From Fimbriimonadaceae bacterium (GTDB lineage Bacteria; Armatimonadota; Fimbriimonadia; Fimbriimonadales; Fimbriimonadaceae): a stretch of DNA of 64,000 nucleotides. The notes below the pieces were generated by a model that ran no database searches, was not told the origin of the DNA, and saw only the letters and a program-made list of their open reading frames with translations. The stretch covers positions 49,005 through 113,004 of the forward strand of contig JAIBBE010000083.1 of assembly GCA_019694835.1 (NCBI GenBank). Reading direction: 5' to 3'. The translations under genes and the position numbers were made by a program. Below are positions 15,677 through 23,872 of this stretch, in pieces (within the stretch, counting starts at the first letter, position 1; each line of letters begins with the position of its first letter).

Positions 15677-17383
15677 ATGACCATTGAACCGACTGGCGAG
15701 GTCGCCGCAGAGTCCACTCCAACCGACTTCATCCGTGAAGCCATCAAGCAAGATCTGAAGGATGGTCGATTCAATCGCGTGCACACCCGTTTTCCGCCCG
15801 AGCCCAACGCTTACCTGCACATCGGTCACGCGAAGGCGATCTGGATCGATTACGGCATCGCGCTGGAGTTCAACGGGCTCTTTAATCTCCGCTTCGACGA
15901 CACCAATCCGCTGAAGGAAGAGCAGGAGTTTGTCGATGGGATCATCGAAGACGTGCGCTGGCTCGGGGCCGACTGGGGCGACCGGCTGTTTTTCGCCTCC
16001 GACTACTTCGATCAGATGTTCGTGTGGGCGCAGGACTTGATTCGCAAGGGCAAGGCCTATGTCTGCGATCTCACCGCCGACCAGATGCGCGAGACACGCG
16101 GCACACTGACCGAGCCCGGCACGAACAGCCCTTTCCGCGAGCGAAGCGTGGAGGAAAACCTCGACCTCTTCGAGCGCATGAAGAACGGCGAGTTTCCGGA
16201 TGGTGCCAAGACGCTGAGGGCGAAGATCGATATGGCGTCGCCCAACATCAATCTCCGCGACCCGGTGATGTATCGAATCCGACATGCCGAACACCACCGA
16301 CAGGGCGATAAGTGGTGTATCTACCCGAGCTACGACTGGGCGCATGGCCTCGAAGACTCGATTGAAGGCGTGACCCACTCACTCTGCTCGCTCGAATATG
16401 TCATTCACCGTCCCCTGTACGACTGGTTCCTCGACGAGCTCGGTATCTACCACCCGCGCCAGATCGAGTTCGCGAGGCTGGATTTGACTTACACGGTGAT
16501 GAGCAAGCGCCGGTTCGTCGACCTCGTCAATGGCGGATACGTGAAGGGCTACGACGACCCTCGCCTCCCGACTATCGCGGGCCTGCGGCGGCGCGGCTAC
16601 ACGCCTGAAGCGATCCAGGAGTTCTGCCGACGTGTGGGAGTCGGTGGCAAAGCCAACACGACGATCGACTTCCATGCGCTGGAGGACTGCATACGAGAGA
16701 ATCTCAACAAGACCGCGCCCCGCGTGATGGCAGTGCTGAATCCGATCAAGGTGGTCATCACGAACTACCCCGAGGGCCAGGTGGAGTTCGTCGAAGCGAC
16801 CAACAACCCCGAAAACCCTGACGACGGCACCCGCCAAGTTCCGTTCTCGCGAGAGTTGTATATCGAGCGCGACGACTTCCGCGAGGACCCGCCACCCAAG
16901 TTCTACCGGCTCTCGCCGGGCAAAGAAGTTCGGCTTCGCGGAGCCTACTTCGTGACCTGCACCGATCTTGTCAAGGACGCATCGGGAGAAGTGGTCGAGA
17001 TTCACTGTACCTATGACCCCGCCTCGAAGGGTGGCGATTCGCCGGACGGGCGCAAGGTCAAGGCGACCATGCATTGGGTTTCCATCCCCCACGCCCTGCC
17101 CGTCGAAGTTCGACTCTACGACCACCTGTTCCTCAAACCCAACCCCGACGAGTTTGAGGAAGGTCAGACCTATATCGACAATTTGAATCCTGATTCACTT
17201 CGAGTCGTTACCGGATACGTTGAGCCGAGTGTCGCTGACGCCGCGCCAGGTGCCCGTTATCAGTTCGAACGGGTCGGCTACTTCTGTGTGGATCGCGACT
17301 CCCAGCCCGGTGCTCTGGTATTCAATCGAACCGCGACCTTGCGCGACTCATGGGCGCGGATCGAGAAGGCGAGCGGCGGATAG
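15677..17383 (+). CDS. glnS: Glutaminyl-tRNA synthetase
   Basis: GlnRS charges tRNA-Gln directly with glutamine. The class I signature is [16 protein letters not shown] near residue 41, and the KMSKS-type loop is TVMSKRRF near 270. The GlnRS-specific elements [27 protein letters not shown] and the C-terminal anticodon-binding beta-barrels (NPIKVVI, RLYDHLF) are all present. At 568 aa it is normal for bacterial GlnRS. The ATG at 15677 fits the family, and the open frame extends further upstream only by chance. Having GlnRS means this organism need not rely on GatCAB for Gln-tRNA. Confidence 0.97.
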   Translation: MTIEPTGEVAAESTPTDFIREAIKQDLKDGRFNRVHTRFPPEPNAYLHIGHAKAIWIDYGIALEFNGLFNLRFDDTNPLKEEQEFVDGIIEDVRWLGADWGDRLFFASDYFDQMFVWAQDLIRKGKAYVCDLTADQMRETRGTLTEPGTNSPFRERSVEENLDLFERMKNGEFPDGAKTLRAKIDMASPNINLRDPVMYRIRHAEHHRQGDKWCIYPSYDWAHGLEDSIEGVTHSLCSLEYVIHRPLYDWFLDELGIYHPRQIEFARLDLTYTVMSKRRFVDLVNGGYVKGYDDPRLPTIAGLRRRGYTPEAIQEFCRRVGVGGKANTTIDFHALEDCIRENLNKTAPRVMAVLNPIKVVITNYPEGQVEFVEATNNPENPDDGTRQVPFSRELYIERDDFREDPPPKFYRLSPGKEVRLRGAYFVTCTDLVKDASGEVVEIHCTYDPASKGGDSPDGRKVKATMHWVSIPHALPVEVRLYDHLFLKPNPDEFEEGQTYIDNLNPDSLRVVTGYVEPSVADAAPGARYQFERVGYFCVDRDSQPGALVFNRTATLRDSWARIEKASGG

Positions 17384-17441
17384 CGGATCAGGCCGGCTCC
17401 GCCTATTGAACTCCGCCGCCGATAATCCGTCTAGAACCACC

Positions 17442-18866
17442 ATGGCATTGCAGACAGAGCGCGAGAAGGTTGCCCATCTCCTCCGACGATTCGGATTGGG
17501 TGCGAGCGAGGCCGAAGTCGATTACTACGGCAAAGACGGCTATAAGGGCGCGATCGACCGATTGCTCGACTTCCGGAACGTGGATGAGGGTTTCGATTTC
17601 GCCATCGAGAACTTGGCCAATCAGAACGGCTTTGTCAACTTCCGCGGCCTGCAAGCGTGGTGGTTCCTGCGCCTAACGGCCACTCGCCGGCCGCTTCAGG
17701 AGAAGCTCACGCTTTTCTGGCACGATCACTTCGCCACCAGTGCGGCCAAAGTCGACGCCCCGCAAGCGATGTACGAGCAGAACCAAATCCTGCGCGAGAA
17801 CTGCATGGGCAAATTCGAGACCTTGCTCAGTGAGGCAAGCAAAGACCCGGCCATGCTTTACTGGCTGGACAACCAGTTCAACGTCAAGGGCAAACCCAAC
17901 GAGAACTTTGCACGCGAGGTGATGGAGCTCTTCACCCTCGGTATTGGTCACTACACGGAGAAGGACATCCAGGAGGCCGCGCGGGCCTTCACGGGTTGGA
18001 GCTTCGGCACCGGGCCTCGCGCCATCAAACCGGAGAAGCCGCTTCGACGCGCCCGTTTCGTGTTCCGGAGGAGTGAGCATGATGACGGGACCAAGACCAT
18101 CCTTGGCAAAACGGGGAGTTTCGACGGCGACGAGGTGCTCAGCCTCCTTTGCGCCATGCCGCGTACCGCCGAGTACATCACCGAGAAGATGTGGGAGTGG
18201 TTCGCCTATGTTGGGCCCGAAAAGGCTCTGGTGGATCGGCTGAGCAAGAAGTTCATCGCCTCCGGCCTCGACATTGCCGTGCTGGTGCGCTCGATCATGG
18301 AGGCTCCTGAGTTCGTTTCCGACAAGGCCGAGCGCAGCATCTACAAGAACCCGGTCGATTTTTGCGTGTCCACCTACCGCCAACTCGGACTCGGATCCCG
18401 CATGCTCGAAACGGCGACCGCAGCCGAAGAGGGAGTTGGCAAACTGCGCGCCCTGGGTCCCATCAACGGGCTTAACCTGGCGACGAAGGCGATGGGTATG
18501 GAACTTCTGTATCCGCCCGACGTGGCTGGGTGGGACACCGGTCCGAACTGGATCAGTTCGGCGACGATGGTCGAGCGGATCAAGTGGTCGGACAAGCTGT
18601 TCGGACCTGGCACGGCTGGCGCACGCATTCAAGGGGGCATCCGCTATCCGGCCATGACTCTGCTGGGCGAGAGCAGTTCTCCAAAAGAAGCGGTCGCGAA
18701 ACTGGTTTCCGTGTTCGATGCTCAGTTGCCGGCGAGCAAAGTCAAACAGCTTGAAGAAGCCGCAGAATCCGCCTCGAACGGGAGGTTCTCCGCTCAGACC
18801 GCGAACGTCGTCGCCTCGTCCGTGTGCCGCCTGATGTTCGGCTCGCCCGAATTCCAGTTCTGCTAG
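17442..18866 (+). CDS. DUF1800 family protein
   Basis: The protein has the hallmarks of DUF1800: KVAHLLRRFGLGASEAE at the N-terminus, PLQEKLTLFWHDHF, and NENFAREVMELFTLGIGHYTEKDIQEAARAFTGW. Its 474 aa are normal. Function is unknown; in many environmental bacteria the gene sits beside a DUF1501 (sulfatase-like) gene, but none is adjacent here. No signal peptide is seen at the chosen ATG (MALQTEREKV), which has TAGAAC 4 bases upstream and no Shine-Dalgarno sequence. The gene follows glnS by 58 bases. Confidence 0.9.
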   Translation: MALQTEREKVAHLLRRFGLGASEAEVDYYGKDGYKGAIDRLLDFRNVDEGFDFAIENLANQNGFVNFRGLQAWWFLRLTATRRPLQEKLTLFWHDHFATSAAKVDAPQAMYEQNQILRENCMGKFETLLSEASKDPAMLYWLDNQFNVKGKPNENFAREVMELFTLGIGHYTEKDIQEAARAFTGWSFGTGPRAIKPEKPLRRARFVFRRSEHDDGTKTILGKTGSFDGDEVLSLLCAMPRTAEYITEKMWEWFAYVGPEKALVDRLSKKFIASGLDIAVLVRSIMEAPEFVSDKAERSIYKNPVDFCVSTYRQLGLGSRMLETATAAEEGVGKLRALGPINGLNLATKAMGMELLYPPDVAGWDTGPNWISSATMVERIKWSDKLFGPGTAGARIQGGIRYPAMTLLGESSSPKEAVAKLVSVFDAQLPASKVKQLEEAAESASNGRFSAQTANVVASSVCRLMFGSPEFQFC

Positions 18867-18990
18867 TCCGCGAATGCTCCCGAGGCGACTCTTGCCAACG
18901 GCACCTGTCGTCCGACATGAGTCTCCCGCCCTGTTGAGTTTCTATGGGCGAAGTCAAATAGAGATGCGCACTCGCGCCGGAGAACTCATC

Positions 18991-19503
18991 ATGATCAAGA
19001 AGCTCAGCCTCGCCCTCGTCGCAACCATCCTGACCGCCTCCATCGCCGCCGCGGACGATATCGCCGGTGCCACCGGTTTCCGGCCGCTGGCTAACACGGT
19101 TGTCACCTATGGCAACCTCGCCGGGCTATGGTATGACGATGCTTATCGAATCAATGCCCAATGGACCGGGGGTGGAAGCAGTTCCGAGGTCCGCGTCAGA
19201 CTCGAATTCGACCTCTACAACCCGCTCCTCGGGTGGAAGAGCTACCGACACCTGTGGGTGCAATGGAATGGATCGGCCGACAGCCGGTCTCTCAACCGAA
19301 TCTACCTTCTTGACCGAGATGGCAACTACCAAAAGGTGGCGGAGAACAGCATTTTCACGGACGAAAAGACGTTCGCTACGCAGGTCCTCCGCCCCAACCG
19401 GTTCATTCTGCCGGGGGGCGGGGCCAAGATGAAAATGGACTTGCGGATGACCAGGCAGAGCCTGTTTCGGCTCGACATGGTGCGGATCATCTTCGTGGAT
19501 TAG
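18991..19503 (+). CDS. Secreted protein of unknown function, 170 aa
   Basis: A signal peptide (MIKKLSLALVATILTASIAAA) precedes a mature part of about 148 residues rich in beta-strand and aromatic residues (VTYGNLAGLWYDDAYRI, SYRHLWVQWNG, FILPGGGAKMKMDLR). No family is recognised. The ATG at 18991 has GGAG in the right place and begins the signal peptide, so the upstream in-frame ATGs are rejected. It is the last gene before a 440-base repeat-rich gap and is probably a periplasmic or surface protein. Confidence 0.8.
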   Translation: MIKKLSLALVATILTASIAAADDIAGATGFRPLANTVVTYGNLAGLWYDDAYRINAQWTGGGSSSEVRVRLEFDLYNPLLGWKSYRHLWVQWNGSADSRSLNRIYLLDRDGNYQKVAENSIFTDEKTFATQVLRPNRFILPGGGAKMKMDLRMTRQSLFRLDMVRIIFVD

Positions 19504-19526
19504 GGGTGACGCCCGCACCCCTAATC

Positions 19527-19597
19527 GTACCGCTGGCATCCTGCCGGCACTGCCTGCGGCGAAACTGCAGCGAGAGGCCGGCGGTTACCAGCGCTAC
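19527..19597. repeat. Inverted repeat C, copy 2
   Basis: The arm GTACCGCTGGCATCCTGCCG (19527 on) and an imperfect inverse arm GCCGGCGGTTACCAGCGCTAC (19577-19597; key part GGTTACCAGCG) can pair across a loop of about 28 bases. Confidence 0.75.
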
Positions 19598-19681
19598 AGT
19601 CGGCCCAGTTTTCTTTCCAAGGTGAGCTCGCCTTGAGTTTTTGGACTCCTAAAACAAGCGCAAGCCTCGCATCGTTGGTTG

Positions 19682-19727
19682 ATCGTTGCAGACCTTGGCG
19701 TCCATTGCGTGAGATTTTCTCACGCAA
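19682..19727. repeat. Hairpin repeat E, copy 2
   Basis: ATCGTTGCAGACCTTGGCGT, then TTGCGTGAGA TTT TCTCACGCAA (stem 19705-19727). It matches the reverse complement of 5824-5871. Compared with copy 1, both sides of the stem have lost one G/C pair, so base pairing is kept. Confidence 0.85.
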
Positions 19728-19861
19728 AGGCCGCAGACAGGCTCCCGGTGTCAGGTAGTGGACACCGCCGGGTTTTGCTGGACTTGAGATGACGCCACTG
19801 AGAACTCAATGCCAGACTGCGGGCGAACCACACGCCGCCCTGCTTGCAAGTTCTCTCCCCG

Positions 19862-19940
19862 ACCTCTCCCCCAACCCCTCTCCTCCGCCACGAAGCGAGA
19901 AGTGGGCCAAGGTCGACGGGCGCAGGAGAGGGGGGCCGGA
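19862..19940. repeat. Repeat D, copy 4
   Basis: ACCTCTCCCCCAACCCCTCT to CGCAGGAGAGGGGGGCCGG. With C2 and E2 it accounts for most of the 443 bases between the secreted protein and the YtfQ-like gene. Nothing else is seen there apart from this run of three repeat families. Confidence 0.88.
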
Positions 19941-19946
19941 ACCGGC

Positions 19947-20945
19947 TCAGTACTTGCGGTTAGGTAACTCGGCCTCAGCTTGGTCCATCGTGAACATTTT
20001 GTCTTCGATGACCGTGCGCTTGGGCAGGTCTTTCTTGGCAATCACGGCTTCGACGGCATCGAAGAGGTACGGGCCAAGGAGGGGGTTGCACTCAACGGTG
20101 CAGTTGAGTTTTCCTTCCTTCATCGCCTCGAATGCGCCGCGAACGCCGTCGATCGACACGATCTTGATGTCGACGCCGGGCTTGAGACCGGCCTCTTCCA
20201 TCGCCTGAATCGCACCGAGGGCCATATCGTCGTTGTGGGCGTAAAGCGCGGTGATCTCCTTGCCTTGCGGGCTCTTGAGCAGAGCCTCCATGACTTCTTT
20301 GCCCTTCGCGCGGGTGAACTCGCCGGTCTGCGAAAAGACAATCTTCATTTCGGGGAAGGCCTTGACCGCTTCCTCGAAACCCTTCTTGCGGTCATTCGCG
20401 GGAGCGCTGCCGGGGGTGCCTTGGAGTTCGGCGATGACGGCCTTGCCGCCGCTTTCCTTGGCCAGCCACTCACCGGCCATCTGACCCTCCTTCACGAAGT
20501 CGGCACCAATGAAAGTGACGTACAGGTCTTCAGGAACGTCCGGGCGACGGTCGGACACGATGACGGGAATGCCTGCGTCCTTTGCCTCGCGCAAGACCGG
20601 CTCCCAGCCCGTTTCGACCACGGGAGCAAACGCGATGACGTCCACACCCTGAGTGATGAAGGACTTGATCGCCTTGATCTGGTTCTCCTGCTTCTGCTGT
20701 GCATCGGCAAACTTCAGCTCGATGCCGCGTTTATCGGCTTCACCCTTGATCGATTCGGTATTCGCCGTACGCCATGCGCTTTCGGCACCGATCTGCGAGA
20801 AGCCAACGACGATCTTCTTCTTCTCGCCGTCGGGGGCAACACCCTTGCCCGCATCAGTGACCTTGTCGCCCGACGATCCCGATCCACAACCAACCGCTGC
20901 CATTGCCAGCAGCGCAACGGCCACCCAGCCCAAACATCGTTTCAT
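19947..20945 (-). CDS. Sugar ABC transporter substrate-binding lipoprotein, YtfQ-like
   Basis: A lipoprotein signal (MKRCLGWVAVALLAMAAVGC) precedes a periplasmic-binding protein of the ribose/galactofuranose type. IVVGFSQIGAESAWR, ADAQQKQENQIKAIKSF, FAPVVETGWEPVL, ELQGTPGSAPANDRKKGF and LYAHNDDMALGAIQAM closely follow E. coli YtfQ, the galactofuranose-binding protein. It should deliver a furanose or related sugar to a membrane permease. The second ATG at 20945 is chosen over 20951 because GAGG is 9 bases upstream. No ATPase or permease is adjacent; an RbsC-type permease is encoded at 43450. The gene starts 31 bases after the sdhA stop codon. Confidence 0.9.
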   Translation of the reverse strand: MKRCLGWVAVALLAMAAVGCGSGSSGDKVTDAGKGVAPDGEKKKIVVGFSQIGAESAWRTANTESIKGEADKRGIELKFADAQQKQENQIKAIKSFITQGVDVIAFAPVVETGWEPVLREAKDAGIPVIVSDRRPDVPEDLYVTFIGADFVKEGQMAGEWLAKESGGKAVIAELQGTPGSAPANDRKKGFEEAVKAFPEMKIVFSQTGEFTRAKGKEVMEALLKSPQGKEITALYAHNDDMALGAIQAMEEAGLKPGVDIKIVSIDGVRGAFEAMKEGKLNCTVECNPLLGPYLFDAVEAVIAKKDLPKRTVIEDKMFTMDQAEAELPNRKY

Positions 20946-20976
20946 GCGCATGCACCTCACTCCGCTCGGAATGTTA

Positions 20977-22881
20977 TCACACCGCGCCGACGCCGACGAG
21001 TGCTTCCTTGCCCATGATCTCCTCGACGATCTTGTTTTGGTTGATGCGGTACTTGCGCGCGCGGGGGGCAATGTAGCTGCAGTCGATCTCTTCGCTGAGG
21101 TCGAATTCGGGACCTGCCTCCGTCCACGTCGCCTTGGTCGTTCTCAACCAATGCTGGTCGTCACGGTTCGGCGTGTCCATCTTGAAGTGGGCTCCGCGCG
21201 ATTCGTCGCGGATGATCGCGCCGCCGACGATCGCCTTCGACATCTCGATCATGTTGATGAGGGCGCGCATGAACGGCACGGCCTGGTTCGACCAGCCTGA
21301 GTTATCGACGAGGGCGCATTGGCGGGCACGGGCCGCGAGGTCGTTGAGCCGGTCGCGGGCCATGAGCAGGTCAACCTGCTTTCGCCAGATGCCGCAGTTG
21401 TTCCACATCACATCGGCGAGTTCGGCATGGAGGCGATAGGGGTTCTCGGTGCCGTTGGCGGCGCGCAGTCGCTCATACTCGCTGATGCGCTCGATGCGGG
21501 CATCGTTGAGGACGTTCGCGCCGAGGCCATCGGCAGCCGCGTCCATCGTCTTGAGGTAGGCGAGCACGCCTTGGGAAGTCAATTCGCCGCCCGTGAGGCA
21601 CGAAAGCAGCGCGTTCGCGCCGAGGCGGTTGGCGCCGTGGTACTGGTAGTCGCTTTCGCCCGCCGCGTACAGGCCGGGGATATTGCACATCTGGTTGCGC
21701 GGGCTGTCGATGTCGATAGCGCCTTCGTGGCCTTTCTCGTAGTCCACCCAAAGCCCGCCCATCGTGTAATGGACGGCGGGGTAGATCTTCATTGGATTGT
21801 CGATCGGGTCGACGCGCATGAACTTCTCGTAGATCTCGAGCACGCCCTCGAGCTTGTCGTTGATCTGGTCGCGCGAGTAAGGGCCGCCGCGGCTCTTATG
21901 AAGCTGGGTGATGTCGAGATAAACCTGCTGCTTGCCCTCGATGCCCTTGCCCATGCGGCAAACGCAGTAGACGGCGAAGCTGACGAGATCGCGTGAGAGA
22001 AGGTTGCCGTAAACCGGGTCGAGCTCTTCGCAAAAGTACCATCGATCGGATTCGGGAATCTCCAGCGTCGGACGCTTGTCGTACGGATCGCGAGGGGTCC
22101 AGACGCGCCCGCCTTCGCCGCGCACCGACTCGCTGATGAGGCGGCACTTGTCTTCGCCGGGGATGGCGGTTGGGTGGATTTGGACCATCTCCGGGTTGCC
22201 GTAGACCGCCCCTTGTTGGTAGCAGAGGCTGACCGCACTGCCGGTGTTGATAATCGAGTTCGTCGAGCGACCGAAGATCACGCCATTGCCGCCTGTCGCG
22301 ATGACGACGGAGTCGGCTGGATAGGCGTCGATCTCCATACTGCGCAGGTTCTGGGCCGTGATCCCGCGGCACCGGCCTTCGCTGTCCTTGATGACGCCGA
22401 GGAACTCGAATCCCTCGAACTTCTGCACCCGCCCCTCGGCCTCGTGTCGCCGAACCTGCTCGTCCAATGCGTAAAGAAGCTGTTGGCCGGTCGTGGCTCC
22501 CGCGTGGGCGGTGCGGTGCTTGAGGGTGCCCCCGAATCGTCGGAAAGTCAGAAGTCCTTCGGCGGTTCGGTTGAAGGGCACGCCCATGCGGTCGAGAAGG
22601 AAGATGATGGCAGGAGCTCGCTCGGCCATGCGCATGACGGGGGGCTGGTGGTTGAGGAAGTCTCCGCCAGTGATGGTGTCTTCGAAGTGCAGGTACGGCG
22701 AGTCGCCCTCGCCGCGCAGGTTGACGGCTCCATTGATTCCGCCTTGGGCGCAGACGCTGTGGCTTCGTTTGACCGGGACGAGGCTGAAAAGCTGGACCTT
22801 GACCCCCGCCTCGGCGAGTTTCAAGGTAGTCATGAGCCCGGCAAGGCCCCCACCGACGACGATTACGGTTTTCTGCGCCAT
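20977..22881 (-). CDS. sdhA: Succinate dehydrogenase/fumarate reductase flavoprotein subunit
   Basis: This FAD subunit oxidises succinate to fumarate in the TCA cycle and respiratory chain. It shows VIVVGGGLAGLMTTLKLAEAG (FAD-binding), KRSHSVCAQGGINGAVN with the His that usually carries covalent FAD, MVQIHPTAIPG, and the C-terminal GLYAAGESDYQYHGANRLGANALLSC. At 634 aa it resembles the longer B-type (Bacillus/Bacteroidota-like) form. The expected sdhB iron-sulfur and sdhC membrane subunits are not adjacent: a lipoprotein gene lies upstream and the YtfQ-like gene downstream. No Shine-Dalgarno sequence is evident before its ATG. Confidence 0.95.
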   Translation of the reverse strand: MAQKTVIVVGGGLAGLMTTLKLAEAGVKVQLFSLVPVKRSHSVCAQGGINGAVNLRGEGDSPYLHFEDTITGGDFLNHQPPVMRMAERAPAIIFLLDRMGVPFNRTAEGLLTFRRFGGTLKHRTAHAGATTGQQLLYALDEQVRRHEAEGRVQKFEGFEFLGVIKDSEGRCRGITAQNLRSMEIDAYPADSVVIATGGNGVIFGRSTNSIINTGSAVSLCYQQGAVYGNPEMVQIHPTAIPGEDKCRLISESVRGEGGRVWTPRDPYDKRPTLEIPESDRWYFCEELDPVYGNLLSRDLVSFAVYCVCRMGKGIEGKQQVYLDITQLHKSRGGPYSRDQINDKLEGVLEIYEKFMRVDPIDNPMKIYPAVHYTMGGLWVDYEKGHEGAIDIDSPRNQMCNIPGLYAAGESDYQYHGANRLGANALLSCLTGGELTSQGVLAYLKTMDAAADGLGANVLNDARIERISEYERLRAANGTENPYRLHAELADVMWNNCGIWRKQVDLLMARDRLNDLAARARQCALVDNSGWSNQAVPFMRALINMIEMSKAIVGGAIIRDESRGAHFKMDTPNRDDQHWLRTTKATWTEAGPEFDLSEEIDCSYIAPRARKYRINQNKIVEEIMGKEALVGVGAV

Positions 22882-22886
22882 AGTTT

Positions 22887-22902
22887 GGATCCACTAGTTC
22901 TA
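22887..22902. other. 16-base stretch identical to a cloning-vector polylinker
   Basis: GGATCCACTAGTTCTA, containing BamHI and SpeI sites, is identical to part of the pBluescript polylinker as I remember it. Flanking bases diverge on both sides and the neighbouring genes are intact, so chance is the simplest explanation. Confidence 0.5.
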
Positions 22903-22959
22903 CGCGAACCAGCGTTCCGAGTATATCCGTCGCCGGGGCGCGGGCATCCTGGGGGCGGT

Positions 22960-23376
22960 TCAGTCGAAAACGATCTCGACGTAGTCGCGCTTCGTATCGC
23001 TATCGGTGTCCGCCATTGCCTCTTTCTCGTAAGCAAACAGCGCCTGACGCTTTGCCGGGTCGGCGGGCAGTTTTGCCATGAGGGTGGCGGCGATTTCGCC
23101 GGGAGATTCCTCGCTGACCTTGGAGGCATCCGTGACGCGAACCTCGACCGCCCCGAGCCCATACAGATCCTCGATGACCTTCTTGCAGGTCTCGTCGGAC
23201 GCCTCGAACATGTGGTTGCTCCCGGACGACATCCAGGCCCGGGCTTCTTGGCCTTTGACGAAAGCTCCGGCATAGTCCACTGTTTCAGCCGCATCGGCTT
23301 CGCTGGGGCCAGTTCCAGCGGGCGCGCAACCGAAGATCACGGCGCCCAGAACGCACGCGATGAGAAGACGCTTCAT
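22960..23376 (-). CDS. Small lipoprotein of unknown function
   Basis: The ATG at 23376 gives a lipoprotein signal (MKRLLIACVLGAVIFGC) followed by about 120 acidic, mostly helical residues (DYAGAFVKGQEARAWMSSGS, ASDETCKKVIEDLYGLGAVEV). No family is recognised. The in-frame ATG at 23460 is rejected because it would bury the signal peptide. It lies between a DUF2784-type gene and sdhA on the same strand, with 78 bases to sdhA. It is probably anchored in the inner or outer membrane, facing the periplasm. Confidence 0.75.
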   Translation of the reverse strand: MKRLLIACVLGAVIFGCAPAGTGPSEADAAETVDYAGAFVKGQEARAWMSSGSNHMFEASDETCKKVIEDLYGLGAVEVRVTDASKVSEESPGEIAATLMAKLPADPAKRQALFAYEKEAMADTDSDTKRDYVEIVFD

Positions 23377-23452
23377 GGCGATACCCATTCCATGTCGCGA
23401 TCCTTCGAACAAAAGCACCTTTGCCAGACCTGCGACCACTTGCCCGTCCCGC

Positions 23453-23833
23453 TTAACCACTCAAGCGACGTCGCCGGTCCATCACGTTCGTGATCACACT
23501 GCCGAGGATCGCACACCCAAAGACGATGCCGGCCCACAGGTTCACCAGCGGCTCGGGGGGCCACCAGCCACTCACCTTCCAGATTAGGAGTTGAAGATAG
23601 CTCCCCGGCGGATCGTCGATGCCCAGCGCGGAACGCATGCGATAGTGCACGTCCGTGCAGACACAGTAGCCGATGCCGTACCAGAGACCCATCAGCAGCC
23701 AGGAGGCGGCGGTCAGACCGAGGGTGACCAGGTTCCATCGGCGAGTTCTCTTCCACAGCCATCCGAACACGTTGAAGAAGATCAACGCAGTGTGGACGAC
23801 CCACATGAAACCATCGCCCAGCAAAAGCATCAT
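23453..23833 (-). CDS. DUF2784-type membrane protein
   Basis: The 126 residues hold three to four hydrophobic helices: FMWVVHTALIFFNVFGWLW, LVTLGLTAASWLLMGLWYGIGYCVCTD and LVNLWAGIVFGCAILGSVI. The first helix with His and Asn, and the Cys-containing WYGIGYCVCTDVHYRMR segment, resemble DUF2784 proteins, whose role is unknown. The ATG pair at 23833/23830 is chosen because the longer frame to 23980 would overlap the divergent kinase gene at 23873. There is no clear Shine-Dalgarno sequence. Confidence 0.65.
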   Translation of the reverse strand: MMLLLGDGFMWVVHTALIFFNVFGWLWKRTRRWNLVTLGLTAASWLLMGLWYGIGYCVCTDVHYRMRSALGIDDPPGSYLQLLIWKVSGWWPPEPLVNLWAGIVFGCAILGSVITNVMDRRRRLSG

Positions 23834-23861
23834 CGATACTGAATAGGTGTCAGCATACGCC

Positions 23862-23867
23862 CATAAT
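23862..23867 (+). promoter_or_regulatory. Probable -10 box of the kinase gene (leaderless)
   Basis: CATAAT ends 5 bases before the ATG at 23873. The gene is divergent from its neighbour, so its promoter must lie here. No Shine-Dalgarno sequence is visible. Confidence 0.5.
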
Positions 23868-23872
23868 GGGCC

